From contig JAAWQR010000006.1 in assembly GCA_022800625.1 (NCBI GenBank), positions 17,200 to 81,199 on the forward strand: 64,000 nucleotides of DNA. The letters are read 5' to 3'. Positions 30,237-40,842 of this stretch are shown here, piece by piece. Positions within the stretch are counted from its first letter, which is position 1; each line of letters opens with the position of its first letter. The position numbers and the translations under genes are program-made. This stretch comes from Clostridiales bacterium. GTDB lineage: Bacteria; Bacillota; Clostridia; Oscillospirales; CAG-272. The notes under the pieces are model-generated. The model saw nothing but the letters and a program-made list of their open reading frames with translations, was not told the DNA's origin and did not search any database.

Positions 30237-30437
30237 ATGAATGTTCCTTTGACTTGAATTTTAAATAAATTATACATGCTTTTTATTTGTGTGTCAAGGT
30301 GAAATACAGAAACAAAAATATATAAGCAAATAAAACTTACTTATTGATTGTAAAAATTTCCGTATTCGTACAGTATAAATCTTCTTGTTTTACAAACAAT
30401 AGTATTGGCAATTTATAAAACAAGGAGATTTTTATAT

Positions 30438-30983
30438 ATGAAAGCTACAGGAATCGTAAGACGAATCGACGATCTCGGCAGAATTGTCATTCCGAAAGAG
30501 ATCAGAAGAACTATGCGTATACGCGAGGGAGACCCTCTTGAAATATATACGGACAGAGAAGGGGAAGTAATATTCAAAAAATACTCTCCGATAGGAGAGC
30601 TTGCCGAATTTGCCGCTCAGTACGCGGATACACTTCATAAAACCTGCGGTTTGTTTGTTGCTATATGCGACAGAGATGCTGTTATCGCGTGTGCGGGAAT
30701 ACCCAAAAAAGAATATAACGACAGAAAGCTCTCTCATGAACTTGAAGCAGCAATGGGAACGAGAAATCTTTATACAGCTGATTCGGAGAGCGAAATTTAT
30801 CTTGTAGACGGCGGCAGCAGTGTTGTAAGCTGTATGATGCCGATTATAACTGAGGGAGATATTATGGGCTGCGTTGTTTCTCTGAAGTATTCTGAGAAAG
30901 ACGGAGAGTGCGTATCATCTGATATTGAAACAAAGCTTATACAAACGGCGGCGGGATTTCTCGGACGCCAGCTTGAAAGTTGA
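30438..30983 (+). CDS. spoVT: Stage V sporulation protein T (AbrB-type regulator with GAF-like domain)
   Basis: MKATGIVRRIDDLGRIVIPKEIRRTMRIREGDPLEIYTDREGEVIFKKYSPIGEL... Confidence 0.93.
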   Translation: MKATGIVRRIDDLGRIVIPKEIRRTMRIREGDPLEIYTDREGEVIFKKYSPIGELAEFAAQYADTLHKTCGLFVAICDRDAVIACAGIPKKEYNDRKLSHELEAAMGTRNLYTADSESEIYLVDGGSSVVSCMMPIITEGDIMGCVVSLKYSEKDGECVSSDIETKLIQTAAGFLGRQLES

Positions 30984-31009
30984 AGTAAGTAAGAGAAAAT
31001 GCAAAGAAA

Positions 31010-31051
31010 AAAGGATTTATGCATATGAACATGCACAAATCCTTTTTTATC
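31010..31051. terminator. Bidirectional terminator between spoVT and rplS
   Basis: AAAAAGGATTT...AAATCCTTTTT. Confidence 0.8.
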
Positions 31052-31055
31052 AGCC

Positions 31056-31397
31056 TCAGATAAGCTCTTTGACTTTAGAACTCTTACCGACTCTGTCGCG
31101 CAGATAGTAAAGCTTTGAACGTCTTACTTTACCGCGTCTGATAACGTCAACCTGAACAACATGGGGAGAGTGGAGGGGGAAAGTTTTCTCAACACCGCAG
31201 CCGTAAGCTACGCGGCGAACCGTAAATGTCTCGGAAACTCCGCCGCCGTGACGTGCGATAACAGTTCCTTCAAACATCTGGATTCTTTCTCTTGTACCCT
31301 CTTTGATCTTGTTGTGAATTCTAACCGTGTCACCTATGTTAAACTGGGGAACGGTTTCCTTCAGATACTCACTTGCAAAAGCGTCGATCTTATTCAT
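31056..31397 (-). CDS. rplS: 50S ribosomal protein L19
   Basis: [53 protein letters not shown]. Confidence 0.96.
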   Translation of the reverse strand: MNKIDAFASEYLKETVPQFNIGDTVRIHNKIKEGTRERIQMFEGTVIARHGGGVSETFTVRRVAYGCGVEKTFPLHSPHVVQVDVIRRGKVRRSKLYYLRDRVGKSSKVKELI

Positions 31398-31589
31398 TTC
31401 GACTCCTCCTTTTGATATGCGGACATTCGTGCTGAGCTTGGCAGAGGACTGTCCTGTATTTGTCATAGACTTATTTATTATATCACAGATTTTTCCGATA
31501 TGCAATACTTTTTCTCAAAATTCGTTGCTTATAAAGTTTTATGAAAAACAGATGGTCGAGATTTAAGATTACCGCTTATTAACAAGCAT

Positions 31590-31637
31590 CAAAAAAGCAA
31601 AGCTTTCGGTATTTTGCCGAAGCCTTGCTTTTTTTGT
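31590..31637 (-). terminator. Intrinsic terminator
   Basis: AAAAAAGCAAaGCTTTCGG...CCGAAGCcTTGCTTTTTT. Confidence 0.75.
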
Positions 31638-31655
31638 TATGATTATTTCTGAATA

Positions 31656-32162
31656 TCAGCTCTCGCTGCTTGTGTCGCTTGCTGCCTCGGTATCTGCTCC
31701 GTCAGGCGTATCAGTTGTTGTGTCGGAAGAACTCTCGTCCTTCTGAGGTATGAGATAGTAAACGATGACGTCGCCCTCTTTTACTTCAATCTCATGCGCT
31801 CTCTGTTTATCGGGAGTCTCTCCGTTGATGGTGTATTCCCATACATATGTATATCCTGCTCTTGTTGTTTCTGATTTTCCGGCAATAGATACTATTGAAG
31901 TTCCGTCAGAAGAGAGTTTATATTTTATTTCATTCTGCTCAAGAATGGCAACAACTGCGTCGAGAACGGTCGGCGGAGCTTCTTTTGTTCCCTTGACTTC
32001 GCCTGTAACAGCGCCTTTTAATAAGGTTTGCTTACCTGACGTATCCTGCGTAACGGCGGTAAACCTAACGTCATCTACTGCTACAACACTTCCGCATGAA
32101 AGAAGAGCGGTGCATGATATAGCGATTAAAAGTATAAAAGCTGTAATTTTAATTTTTTTCAC
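31656..32162 (-). CDS. DUF4430-like lipoprotein
   Basis: Lipobox TALLSCGS; TVLDAVVAILEQNEIKYKLSSDGTSIVSIAG...YTYVWEYTINGE; Ser/Thr/Asp-rich tail. Confidence 0.65.
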   Translation of the reverse strand: MKKIKITAFILLIAISCTALLSCGSVVAVDDVRFTAVTQDTSGKQTLLKGAVTGEVKGTKEAPPTVLDAVVAILEQNEIKYKLSSDGTSIVSIAGKSETTRAGYTYVWEYTINGETPDKQRAHEIEVKEGDVIVYYLIPQKDESSSDTTTDTPDGADTEAASDTSSES

Positions 32163-32367
32163 TGTATGATTCCTCCGAATCTTATAATCTTTATAAAATC
32201 ATTACATATGTCATTATATATGAATTATTCGCTTTTGTCAATACATAATGCAAAAATCAATGTTATTTTATAAGTTATGACAACTGTGAAAAGCTTTAAT
32301 ACATCTGACGGTATTGACTCAAAGTACAGACAAGTGGTATAATTATACGGTAATGTGCCTATAAGGA

Positions 32368-34191
32368 ATGAGCGCATTAAAAAATCGGGAAAGAGTGTAT
32401 CGGATAATGATTAAACTTTTGCGCTATATGCGCGGACATATAAAAGAAAGTATCCTCAGTCCGACTTTTAAGCTGCTTGAAGCTTCTTTTGAGCTTTTTG
32501 TTCCGCTTGTTGTAGCAAAGATAATTGACAGCGGAATCGGCAGCGGAGACACAGGATATGTTATAAAAATGTGCTTGGTACTGGCACTGCTCAGCTTTGT
32601 AGGCCTTGCGGCATCAGTGCTCGGTCAGCTTTATGCGGCAAGAGCGTCTGTAGGATTTGCGTCAAAAATAAGACACGCTATGTTTTCTAAAATTCAGTCA
32701 ATGCCGTACTCTGAGCTTGACCGTATCGGAACTTCTACACTTATTACACGTATGACCTCGGATATCGGACAGGTGCAGACGGGGGTAAATCTTACTCTTC
32801 GCCTGATATTACGCGCGCCGTTTATTGTTTTCGGAGCTATGATTATGGCTTTTACAGTCGATGCGGCGAGCGCATCGGTTTTTGCTGTGATGATACCCGC
32901 TCTGTCCGTTGTGGTGTTCGGAATCATGATTATCTCAATTCCTCTCTACAGAAAGGTTCAGTCATCTCTTGACCGTGTGACCTTGCATACGCGCGAAAAC
33001 CTGACGGGAGTGCGGATTCTGCGCGGTTTCTGCAAGGAGAGGGAGGAGACCGAATCCTTTGAGAAGGCTTCCGATGAGCTGAAAAAGTGCCAGAAATTCG
33101 TCGGCAGAATATCGGCTCTGATGAATCCCGTGACATACGTTATTGTAAATATATCCGTTATATATTTGATTCATATAGGCGCCCTCAGAGTGAATTCAGG
33201 CTATATAAGCCGAGGAGAGCTTGTCGCGATGTATAATTACATGACGCAGATTCTTACAGAACTTATCAAGCTTGCAAATCTTATTATTACCGTAACTAAA
33301 TCAGCGGCGTGTGCCGGACGTATCTCATCTATACTTGAAGAATCTCCGTCAGAGAGAACGAGCGGTTATGAATGCGTGACTTCTGTTGATGGGAAAGCCC
33401 CGAAGGTCGAGTTCAGAAATGTATCTTTTAAATATGACGGGAACTCGGAAAATTCGCTGAGCGATATATCCTTTTCGGTGTATCCCGGAGAAACGGTCGG
33501 AATTATCGGCGCGACGGGCAGCGGAAAGACTACGCTTGTAAATTTGATTCCCGCATTCTATGAATGCACTGACGGAGAAGTTTTGGTTGACGGAAAAAAT
33601 GTAAAGGAGCTGTCTTTAAATTCTCTCAGACAAAAATTCGGTATTGTTCCTCAGAAAGCTGTGTTGTTCCGTGGTACGATACGTGAAAATCTCAAATTCC
33701 GTGACGCCGAAGCCTCAGACGAAGAAATTATGTCGGCGGCAAAAACAGCTCAAGCAAAAAGTGTTATTGAAGGAAAAAAAGGTGCGCTTGACGGCTTTGT
33801 AGATCAGTCGGGACGCAACTTTTCGGGCGGTCAGCGTCAGAGACTCACGATTGCCAGAGCGCTTGTCGGAGATCCTGATATACTTATTCTTGACGACAGC
33901 TCTTCTGCTCTCGACTATGCGACGGATTCTGCTCTGAGAAGCTCACTTGCAGAACTTCCGTATAAGCATACGACATTTATCGTGTCTCAGCGTACATCTT
34001 CGATTATGGGAGCTGATCGCATAATAGTGCTTGAAAACGGACGCGCTGTCGGCATCGGAACACATGAAGAACTGTATCAAAGCTGTGCGGCATATCGTGA
34101 AATTCACGATCTTCAGTTCAGGGAGAAGAAAAAAACTCAGGGAGCTGGAGCAAAGTCAGAAGGAAGGGGCAGACATGTTTATGAGCAATAA
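32368..34191 (+). CDS. ABC transporter, fused permease/ATP-binding protein
   Basis: Walker A GATGSGKTTL, signature NFSGGQRQRLTIARAL, Walker B ILILDDSSSALD. Confidence 0.93.
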   Translation: MSALKNRERVYRIMIKLLRYMRGHIKESILSPTFKLLEASFELFVPLVVAKIIDSGIGSGDTGYVIKMCLVLALLSFVGLAASVLGQLYAARASVGFASKIRHAMFSKIQSMPYSELDRIGTSTLITRMTSDIGQVQTGVNLTLRLILRAPFIVFGAMIMAFTVDAASASVFAVMIPALSVVVFGIMIISIPLYRKVQSSLDRVTLHTRENLTGVRILRGFCKEREETESFEKASDELKKCQKFVGRISALMNPVTYVIVNISVIYLIHIGALRVNSGYISRGELVAMYNYMTQILTELIKLANLIITVTKSAACAGRISSILEESPSERTSGYECVTSVDGKAPKVEFRNVSFKYDGNSENSLSDISFSVYPGETVGIIGATGSGKTTLVNLIPAFYECTDGEVLVDGKNVKELSLNSLRQKFGIVPQKAVLFRGTIRENLKFRDAEASDEEIMSAAKTAQAKSVIEGKKGALDGFVDQSGRNFSGGQRQRLTIARALVGDPDILILDDSSSALDYATDSALRSSLAELPYKHTTFIVSQRTSSIMGADRIIVLENGRAVGIGTHEELYQSCAAYREIHDLQFREKKKTQGAGAKSEGRGRHVYEQ

Positions 34192-35959
34192 GGAAAGAAT
34201 CCCTAAAAACGGAAGCATTCCGCGGCTTATGAAATATATTAAGCCGTATACCGCAGGTCTTGTTACTTCACTGATTTTAACATTTGCTGCAGTTACGCTG
34301 ACTCTTTTTGTACCGCGACTTGTCGGAAATGCGATAGATCTGATAATAGGAAAGGGACAGGTAGATTTTAAGGGGATTGCAAGGATACTTCTGATAATCG
34401 GATCGGCAGTAGCTGTGACGGCGCTGTGTCAGTGGCTGATCGGCGTGATTAATAACCGTATGACATACGGAATCGTGTGCAGAATGCGCCGCGAGGCATT
34501 TGCAAAGCTTCAGGAGCTTCCTGTTTCATATACGGATACAAACGGATACGGTGTGACTCTCAGTCGGATCATTGCCGACGTTGACACCTTTTCCGACGGT
34601 CTTTTAATGGGTTTTACCCAATTGTTTACAGGTGTGCTTACTATAATCGGTACGCTCATCTTTATGCTGGTTATTGATTTTAAAATAGCATTGATCGTAG
34701 TCGTTCTGACGCCTGCTTCGATGCTTGTGTCTAAGTTTATAGCTTCGCGCACATTCAGGCTTTTCCGAGCTCAGGCGGAGGCAAGGGAGGAGCTGACTGC
34801 GATAACGGATGAAACTATTTCTTCCGAAAAAACTGTTAAAGCTTTTAACGTTCAGGAACGCATGACGGATAAGTTCGACAGTGCAAATGAAAAGCTTTCA
34901 AAATGCTCTGTTGACGCTACGTTTTATTCTTCTATCGTTAATCCCGCTACCCGTTTTTTGAACGGAGTGATATATGCTCTTGTAGCTCTTACAGGAGCTA
35001 TATCCTCTATGGGGGGCGGAATTACGGTCGGCGGTGTGACATGCTTTCTCGGATATGCAAATCAGTATACGAAGCCGTTTAACGAAATATCGGGAGTTAT
35101 TACTGAATTTCAGAACGCACTTGCATGTGCCGCAAGAATTTTTGAGCTTATAGACACTCCGAGCGAAAAGGATGCGTATGACAGAAATGATAATATAAAA
35201 ACAAAATCTGATTCTCAGAGATATGGTCAGGTTGATATTGAAAACGTATCTTTTTCATACGATAAAGATCGTTCCCTTATCGAAAACTTCAATCTTCACG
35301 TAAAACCCGGGCAGAAAACAGCGATCGTAGGTCCTACAGGATGCGGAAAAACGACACTCATCAATCTTTTGATGCGCTTTTATGATATAGACGGCGGATC
35401 AATTAAAATTGACGGAGTTGATATAAGAGATATGACGCGTCATGAGCTTAGAAAAAATTACGGAATGGTCTTGCAGGAAACGTGGATAAAAGAGGGAACT
35501 GTCGCTGAGAATATTGCGCTCGGGAAAAAAGAAGCTGACAGAGATGAGATAGAAGCGGCAGCGCGGGCAGTACATGCCGATTCGTTTATCAAACGACTGC
35601 CTGACGGATATGATACCGTGATCGGCGAGGAGAGCGGCAATCTGTCGCAGGGACAGCGGCAGCTTATATCAATAGCCAGAGTAATGCTATGTATGCCGCC
35701 GATACTTATACTTGACGAGGCGACATCTTCGATAGATATAAGAACAGAAGCCATGATACAGGAGGCGTTTGATAAGCTTACACAGGGAAGAACGAGCTTT
35801 GTGGTTGCTCACAGACTGACGACTGTCAAAAATGCCGATATAATTATCATGATGAAAGACGGACATATATTGGAGACGGGAAAGCATGAAGAACTGCTTG
35901 AAAGAGGCGGCGCATATGCTGAGCTGTATAACAGCCAGTTTCTGCACTCCGAGTCTTGA
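34175..35959 (+). CDS. ABC transporter, fused permease/ATP-binding protein (heterodimer partner)
   Basis: Walker A GPTGCGKTTL, signature NLSQGQRQLISIARV, Walker B ILILDEATSSID; overlaps the preceding ABC gene. Confidence 0.93.
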   Translation: MFMSNKERIPKNGSIPRLMKYIKPYTAGLVTSLILTFAAVTLTLFVPRLVGNAIDLIIGKGQVDFKGIARILLIIGSAVAVTALCQWLIGVINNRMTYGIVCRMRREAFAKLQELPVSYTDTNGYGVTLSRIIADVDTFSDGLLMGFTQLFTGVLTIIGTLIFMLVIDFKIALIVVVLTPASMLVSKFIASRTFRLFRAQAEAREELTAITDETISSEKTVKAFNVQERMTDKFDSANEKLSKCSVDATFYSSIVNPATRFLNGVIYALVALTGAISSMGGGITVGGVTCFLGYANQYTKPFNEISGVITEFQNALACAARIFELIDTPSEKDAYDRNDNIKTKSDSQRYGQVDIENVSFSYDKDRSLIENFNLHVKPGQKTAIVGPTGCGKTTLINLLMRFYDIDGGSIKIDGVDIRDMTRHELRKNYGMVLQETWIKEGTVAENIALGKKEADRDEIEAAARAVHADSFIKRLPDGYDTVIGEESGNLSQGQRQLISIARVMLCMPPILILDEATSSIDIRTEAMIQEAFDKLTQGRTSFVVAHRLTTVKNADIIIMMKDGHILETGKHEELLERGGAYAELYNSQFLHSES

Positions 35960-36109
35960 TTATTGCAATTGAACGTCTGTTGTGATATAATAAAAATGAT
36001 AATTCCGATGTGCCGCCAATGGCGGCGCAAATGAAAAAATTATTGTCTAATAAAAATGCAAATGCCAATTGCACCTTCGGTTAAGTATTAAGAAAGGCAT
36101 GGGATAAAG

Positions 36110-37150
36110 ATGAGAGAATTGTTTCCGACGCTTATCGGCAACAGAATAATAAAAGATCACATAGGACGAGATATATCTTTAGGTACTCATTCCCATGCGT
36201 ATATAATTGAAGGACCTCACGGATCAGGTAAAAAAACTATCGCACGTCTCATTGCGGCGTCGCTTTCATGCGAGCACAGGTATGATGAGGATTTTCCTCT
36301 TCCGTGCGGCGAGTGCAAAAACTGTCATAAGATTTTGAATAATGTATCACCCGATGTTGTGAAGATAGGAGTCGGAGAGCGCTCTACTATCGGAGTTGAA
36401 GCGATACGAGAGATTCGTTCGGGACTTTATACGACTCCGAATGATTCTGATAATCGTACATATATCATAGAATCGGCGGATAAAATGACGGTGCAGGCAC
36501 AAAACGCGCTTCTTCTTACTCTTGAAGAACCGCCGAGCTTTGCGGTATTTATTCTTCTTTGCGAGGATTCGTCGCGCCTCCTTGAAACTGTCAGAAGCCG
36601 TGCGATGACTGTGAGATGCGAGCTTTTTGACGACGTACATTCTGCGGAATATCTGAGAGGTCTTTCAGGTGGGGAAGAGCTTGAAAAAAACAATTTGAGA
36701 AAATTCAGAGGAATTATTTCAATATCGGGCGGCGCTCTCGGTATGATAGAAGAGCTGACTCGCGAAGACGATTCTGCTTCTGAAACAGTAAAGTGCCGGG
36801 ATGCGGCGGAAAGCCTTATTTCCGTATTGCTGCGCGGGAGTGCCGCTGATATAGTTAAGCATGTATACGGGAGTATTCCCAAGTCATCGGACAGCGCGCG
36901 GCTTATACTTATATGTGCCGATAACGCAGTGCGCGATATAATTGCACAAAAGAGATCGGGTGAAACTGACATGCGTTTTTTTCCTCTTTGCGATGAGGCG
37001 GCAGATTACGCTTCTGCTTTAACACTCAGGCGTCTGATCGGTATACATAACGAAATTTTAAATGCAATTTTCAGACTTAACTCAAATGTTTCGCCGAAAA
37101 CTGTATTTACAGATTTGTCGCTCAAGGTGAATCAAATTAAAAACAGCTGA
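36110..37150 (+). CDS. holB: DNA polymerase III subunit delta'
   Basis: EGPHGSGKKTIARLIAASLSCEH, CGECKNCHKI, VDAIREIRSGLYTTP-like segment, ALLLTLEEPP; followed by ricT. Confidence 0.88.
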   Translation: MRELFPTLIGNRIIKDHIGRDISLGTHSHAYIIEGPHGSGKKTIARLIAASLSCEHRYDEDFPLPCGECKNCHKILNNVSPDVVKIGVGERSTIGVEAIREIRSGLYTTPNDSDNRTYIIESADKMTVQAQNALLLTLEEPPSFAVFILLCEDSSRLLETVRSRAMTVRCELFDDVHSAEYLRGLSGGEELEKNNLRKFRGIISISGGALGMIEELTREDDSASETVKCRDAAESLISVLLRGSAADIVKHVYGSIPKSSDSARLILICADNAVRDIIAQKRSGETDMRFFPLCDEAADYASALTLRRLIGIHNEILNAIFRLNSNVSPKTVFTDLSLKVNQIKNS

Positions 37151-37184
37151 CAGTTTTTGCGCAGTAAAAGAAACGGAGATATAA

Positions 37185-38054
37185 ATGAATAATAATGAAA
37201 AAAACGAGTCCGGAATGAATTTGAACACTGATAAAAAGGTTGAAATAATAGGTGTAAAATTCAAAGAGAACGGGAAGACATATTATTTTGCTCCCGAAGG
37301 ATATACAGTTGCGGCGGGGGATCGTGTGATCGTTGAAACCGCGCGAGGCATAGAATACGGCTTTGTTACGGAGGGAAACAAATTTCTTTTTGCGAATGAT
37401 ATAGTTCAGCCGCTCAGACGTGTTATACGAAAAGCTTCGGATAGTGACACAGAGCAGTTCAAAAAGAACAGGGAGCTTGAAAAGCAGGCTCTTGAGATCT
37501 GCCGTAAAAAGATTGAAGAACACGGACTTGACATGAAGCTTATCGAAGCGGAATACACCTTTGACAACAGTAAGCTAATGTTTTATTTTACGGCGGATAG
37601 CCGAGTTGATTTCCGTGAGCTTGTAAAAGACCTCGCTTCGCTTTTCAGGACAAGAATCGAACTGCGCCAAATCGGCATTCGCGATGAAGCGAAAATGCTT
37701 GGAGGTATCGGTATATGCGGCAGACCGTTCTGTTGCTCATCATTTCTGTCCGATTTTGTTCAGGTGTCGATAAAAATGGCTAAGGAGCAGAATTTGTCGC
37801 TGAATTCAGCCAAAATATCAGGCACGTGCGGCAGGCTTATGTGCTGCCTGAGATACGAGCACGAAGCATATGAGAAGGAGAGAGCCATAACGCCGAAGAT
37901 CGGAGCTAAGGTATCAACCTCAGAGGGTGCTGGTGTTGTGACCGACTCTAATCTTTTGACAGGACTTGTTAAGGTTAAATTCAGCGACGGAAAAAACGAA
38001 ACAGTGAAGGTTTTCGACAGAAATGACGTTAAGGTGCTCCAAAAGAAAGAATAA
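37185..38054 (+). CDS. ricT: PSP1 domain protein RicT/YaaT
   Basis: VKDLASLFRTRIELRQIGIRDEAKMLGGIGICGRPFCCSSFL...GRLMCCLRYE. Confidence 0.95.
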   Translation: MNNNEKNESGMNLNTDKKVEIIGVKFKENGKTYYFAPEGYTVAAGDRVIVETARGIEYGFVTEGNKFLFANDIVQPLRRVIRKASDSDTEQFKKNRELEKQALEICRKKIEEHGLDMKLIEAEYTFDNSKLMFYFTADSRVDFRELVKDLASLFRTRIELRQIGIRDEAKMLGGIGICGRPFCCSSFLSDFVQVSIKMAKEQNLSLNSAKISGTCGRLMCCLRYEHEAYEKERAITPKIGAKVSTSEGAGVVTDSNLLTGLVKVKFSDGKNETVKVFDRNDVKVLQKKE

Positions 38055-38244
38055 CAATTATTTTTGAAAACCTCTTTATTTTTTCGGTATACTGTGATAA
38101 AATAGAGTGGAGCATGAAAATGCTGCGGTATGACGATTTGTGTTCATTTTTGTCTTACTCAGAAATTTATCTTGCTTTTCAAGCTGCGGCGCAGTTTTTA
38201 TTACGCTGTATTCTTGTTTGATAATTCTTATGGAGGTGAATAAA

Positions 38245-38415
38245 ATGGCTTACAAAATTTCCGATGCTTGTATCGCTTGCGGCGCATGTGCTGCCGAGTG
38301 TCCTGTAGAGTGCATTTCCGAGCAGGACGGTAAGTATGTAATTAACGCTGATGAGTGCCTCGAGTGCGGCGCTTGCGCAGGTGTATGTCCTGTTGACGCT
38401 CCCGCGGCTGAGTAA
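38245..38415 (+). CDS. 4Fe-4S ferredoxin (2x CxxCxxCxxxC)
   Basis: [24 protein letters not shown]...[15 protein letters not shown]. Confidence 0.95.
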   Translation: MAYKISDACIACGACAAECPVECISEQDGKYVINADECLECGACAGVCPVDAPAAE

Positions 38416-38431
38416 TCATACTTATATTTTT

Positions 38432-38477
38432 ATGATAAAGACAAAGGCGGAGTTTTCTTCGCCTTTGTCTTTATCAT
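38432..38477 (+). terminator. Intrinsic terminator
   Basis: ATGATAAAGACAAAGGCG / CGCCTTTGTCTTTATCAT, 18-bp stem. Confidence 0.85.
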
Positions 38478-38542
38478 AAGTAATCGGCGGGAACTGTAAT
38501 ACCGCCGATATATCGGAATTCTGCAAATGGAGTGAATATTAT

Positions 38543-38983
38543 ATGTGTTCGGAATGTTATACAAGTCAAAGACGGGCAACCCCATTAATAAATCCCGTAG
38601 ATTGCTTGCAGAATCACACACAATATATATGCGGAACTTGCGGACGCTGTATCTGCATTGAGTGTGATCCGAAACGGGGATTACAAAGATGGAATTTTCC
38701 GTTCAAATCATTAGAAATTGCAAAGCTGTATTTGCGGAGCGCTGATTATACTGTGAAAAAGCCATGCGGTATATACGAGTTGAAAAGTGAAAACGGCAGA
38801 CTTTCATATAAGATTTTTGCAGACAGTGAGGATCTTCGGATGTATTTAAAAAAGAACAAAGGTAAAGTCTGCCGTGAAGATATGAAGCCTATTTTTATTG
38901 TTGAAGAATACAAAGAATATGCAAATACGCAGATAAGAAAGCTGACTTCTGACGAAATTCGGAAATATATGTCGGAACGATAG
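38543..38983 (+). CDS. Cys-rich, putative zinc-binding hypothetical protein
   Basis: MCSEC...DCLQNHTQYICGTCGRCICIECDPKRG N-terminal Cys cluster. Confidence 0.6.
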   Translation: MCSECYTSQRRATPLINPVDCLQNHTQYICGTCGRCICIECDPKRGLQRWNFPFKSLEIAKLYLRSADYTVKKPCGIYELKSENGRLSYKIFADSEDLRMYLKKNKGKVCREDMKPIFIVEEYKEYANTQIRKLTSDEIRKYMSER

Positions 38984-39045
38984 CATTCGGTTTATTATTC
39001 AGGTATCTGTACATAAATAACTGATATTAAATTGATGCTGCCGAA

Positions 39046-39858
39046 ATGAAAGGTAACAAGGATGAGGGATTTGCATTGACAGAAAATCTACATGAACAAA
39101 ATAAAATTTTCGATCCCGAGACGGAACGACTTGATAAGATAAACGAATCGCTTACACTTATTCAGCGTCTTGCGGGGCTTACCTTTGGTACGGACGCATA
39201 TTTGCTTGCTGCATTCGCAAAAAAATTTCCGTCGGGGCAGGCAGCTGATCTCGGTGCAGGCACGGGAGTGATTTCGCTTTTGTGCGCCGTGAGAAAAAAG
39301 TATTCACACATTTATTCTGTTGAACTTCAAAAAGAATATGCCTCTCTGTGCGAGAGAAATATAGCTTTGAATTCACTTTCGGATATGATAAGTGTTAAAA
39401 ATTCGGATGTGCGAGAGATAAGCTCTTGCGACACTGAAGGAGAGCTTGCAGCAGTACTTACAAATCCTCCGTATATGAGAGCGTCAAGCGGAAGAGAAAA
39501 TCCGTCTGCTGAGAAAAATATTGCAAGGCGCGAGGTGTACGGAACGATAAGTGACTTTTGCGCAGCGGCTGCAAGACTTTTGAAAAGCGGCGGCATGTTT
39601 TACGCCGTATACCGTCCCGAGCGTTTAGCGGAACTGATATGTGCTATGCGAGACGTGCGGATAGAGCCGAAACGGCTTGTTTTTGTGTATCCCGATGTCT
39701 GCTCTCCGCCGTCCCTCATTCTTGTCGAGGGGAGGCGTGACGGAGCGCCTTCGGTAAAGATCAGCCGTCCTCTTATCATATATAAAAGCGGAACGAGAGA
39801 ATATACGGAAGATATGGAGCGGATATATTCCGAATTTTCGCTTGAGCATTTGTTTTGA
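39046..39858 (+). CDS. trmN6: tRNA1(Val) (adenine(37)-N6)-methyltransferase
   Basis: DLGAGTGVISLL, NPPYMRASSGRENPS; immediately upstream of rsmI. Confidence 0.88.
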   Translation: MKGNKDEGFALTENLHEQNKIFDPETERLDKINESLTLIQRLAGLTFGTDAYLLAAFAKKFPSGQAADLGAGTGVISLLCAVRKKYSHIYSVELQKEYASLCERNIALNSLSDMISVKNSDVREISSCDTEGELAAVLTNPPYMRASSGRENPSAEKNIARREVYGTISDFCAAAARLLKSGGMFYAVYRPERLAELICAMRDVRIEPKRLVFVYPDVCSPPSLILVEGRRDGAPSVKISRPLIIYKSGTREYTEDMERIYSEFSLEHLF

Positions 39859-39882
39859 AGCCAAAGAAAGGTGCGGTTATAA

Positions 39883-40767
39883 ATGAGTTATCCGAAGAAA
39901 AAATTGCCGAAAAAAGAAAAAAATGAGATAGTCGGAGGTACTCTTTATCTTGTTGCAACGCCTGTCGGGAATCTTTCCGATATATCAGAGCGTGCGCTCA
40001 AGGTTCTCTCCGAAGTTGATTTTATAGCGGCTGAGGATACAAGAAACACAGGCGTTATGCTTTCAAGATTCGGGATCTCAAAGAGTATGGTAAGCTACTT
40101 TGAGCATAATAAGCGCGAACGAGGCGAGATGATCGCGGAAAGACTTGAGCGAGGAGAAAGCTGTGCTCTTGTAACGGATGCCGGTACCCCTGCAATAAGT
40201 GATCCCGGAGAGGATCTTGTCTGTCTGTGCGCCGAGCGCGGTATTCCCGTGACTTCGATTCCCGGAGCATGCGCCGCAATCTGCGCCCTGACGCTTTCTG
40301 CTCTTCCGACAGGCAGGTTTACTTTTGAAGGCTTTATAGGAACACCTAAAAATGAAAGACGCGAAAGACTTTCAGAGCTTGCAGAAGAAAAACGAACGAT
40401 AATAATATATGAAGCTCCGCACAGACTGCGTGGAACGCTTGCTGACTTACTTAATTATTTCGGAGAGCGTAAAATCTCACTCTGCCGCGAGATAACAAAG
40501 CTTAATGAAGAAGTTATGCGCACTACAATTTCCGATGCGATAAAGTATTACGAAAACGCTGTTCCTCGCGGAGAATATGTTCTTGTTGTTGAGGGAAAAA
40601 AAGAAATTCAGAGTTTTGATTATCCTGAAGATATAACAGAGCACGTAAATTCACTTATAAAGTCGGGACTTGACAGAATGGAAGCGATGAAAAAGGCTGC
40701 ACGGGAGCGCGGAATAACCAAAAGCGAGGTATATAAATCCTACGTTTCACATGCAGATGAATCTTGA
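39883..40767 (+). CDS. rsmI: 16S rRNA (cytidine(1402)-2'-O)-methyltransferase
   Basis: GTLYLVATPVGNLSDISERALKVLSEVDFIAAEDTRNTGVML. Confidence 0.96.
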   Translation: MSYPKKKLPKKEKNEIVGGTLYLVATPVGNLSDISERALKVLSEVDFIAAEDTRNTGVMLSRFGISKSMVSYFEHNKRERGEMIAERLERGESCALVTDAGTPAISDPGEDLVCLCAERGIPVTSIPGACAAICALTLSALPTGRFTFEGFIGTPKNERRERLSELAEEKRTIIIYEAPHRLRGTLADLLNYFGERKISLCREITKLNEEVMRTTISDAIKYYENAVPRGEYVLVVEGKKEIQSFDYPEDITEHVNSLIKSGLDRMEAMKKAARERGITKSEVYKSYVSHADES

Positions 40768-40842
40768 AACAGTGAGCACAAAACATGCGGTATTTATTGT
40801 AATTTTCCGCATAATCTGTTATAATTTATTATATATGAAAAT

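Noticed and set aside
32368-35959. ABC transporter pair as a possible antimicrobial or defense system
   Set aside because: Ordinary heterodimeric multidrug-type exporter architecture with no precursor peptide or maturation gene nearby
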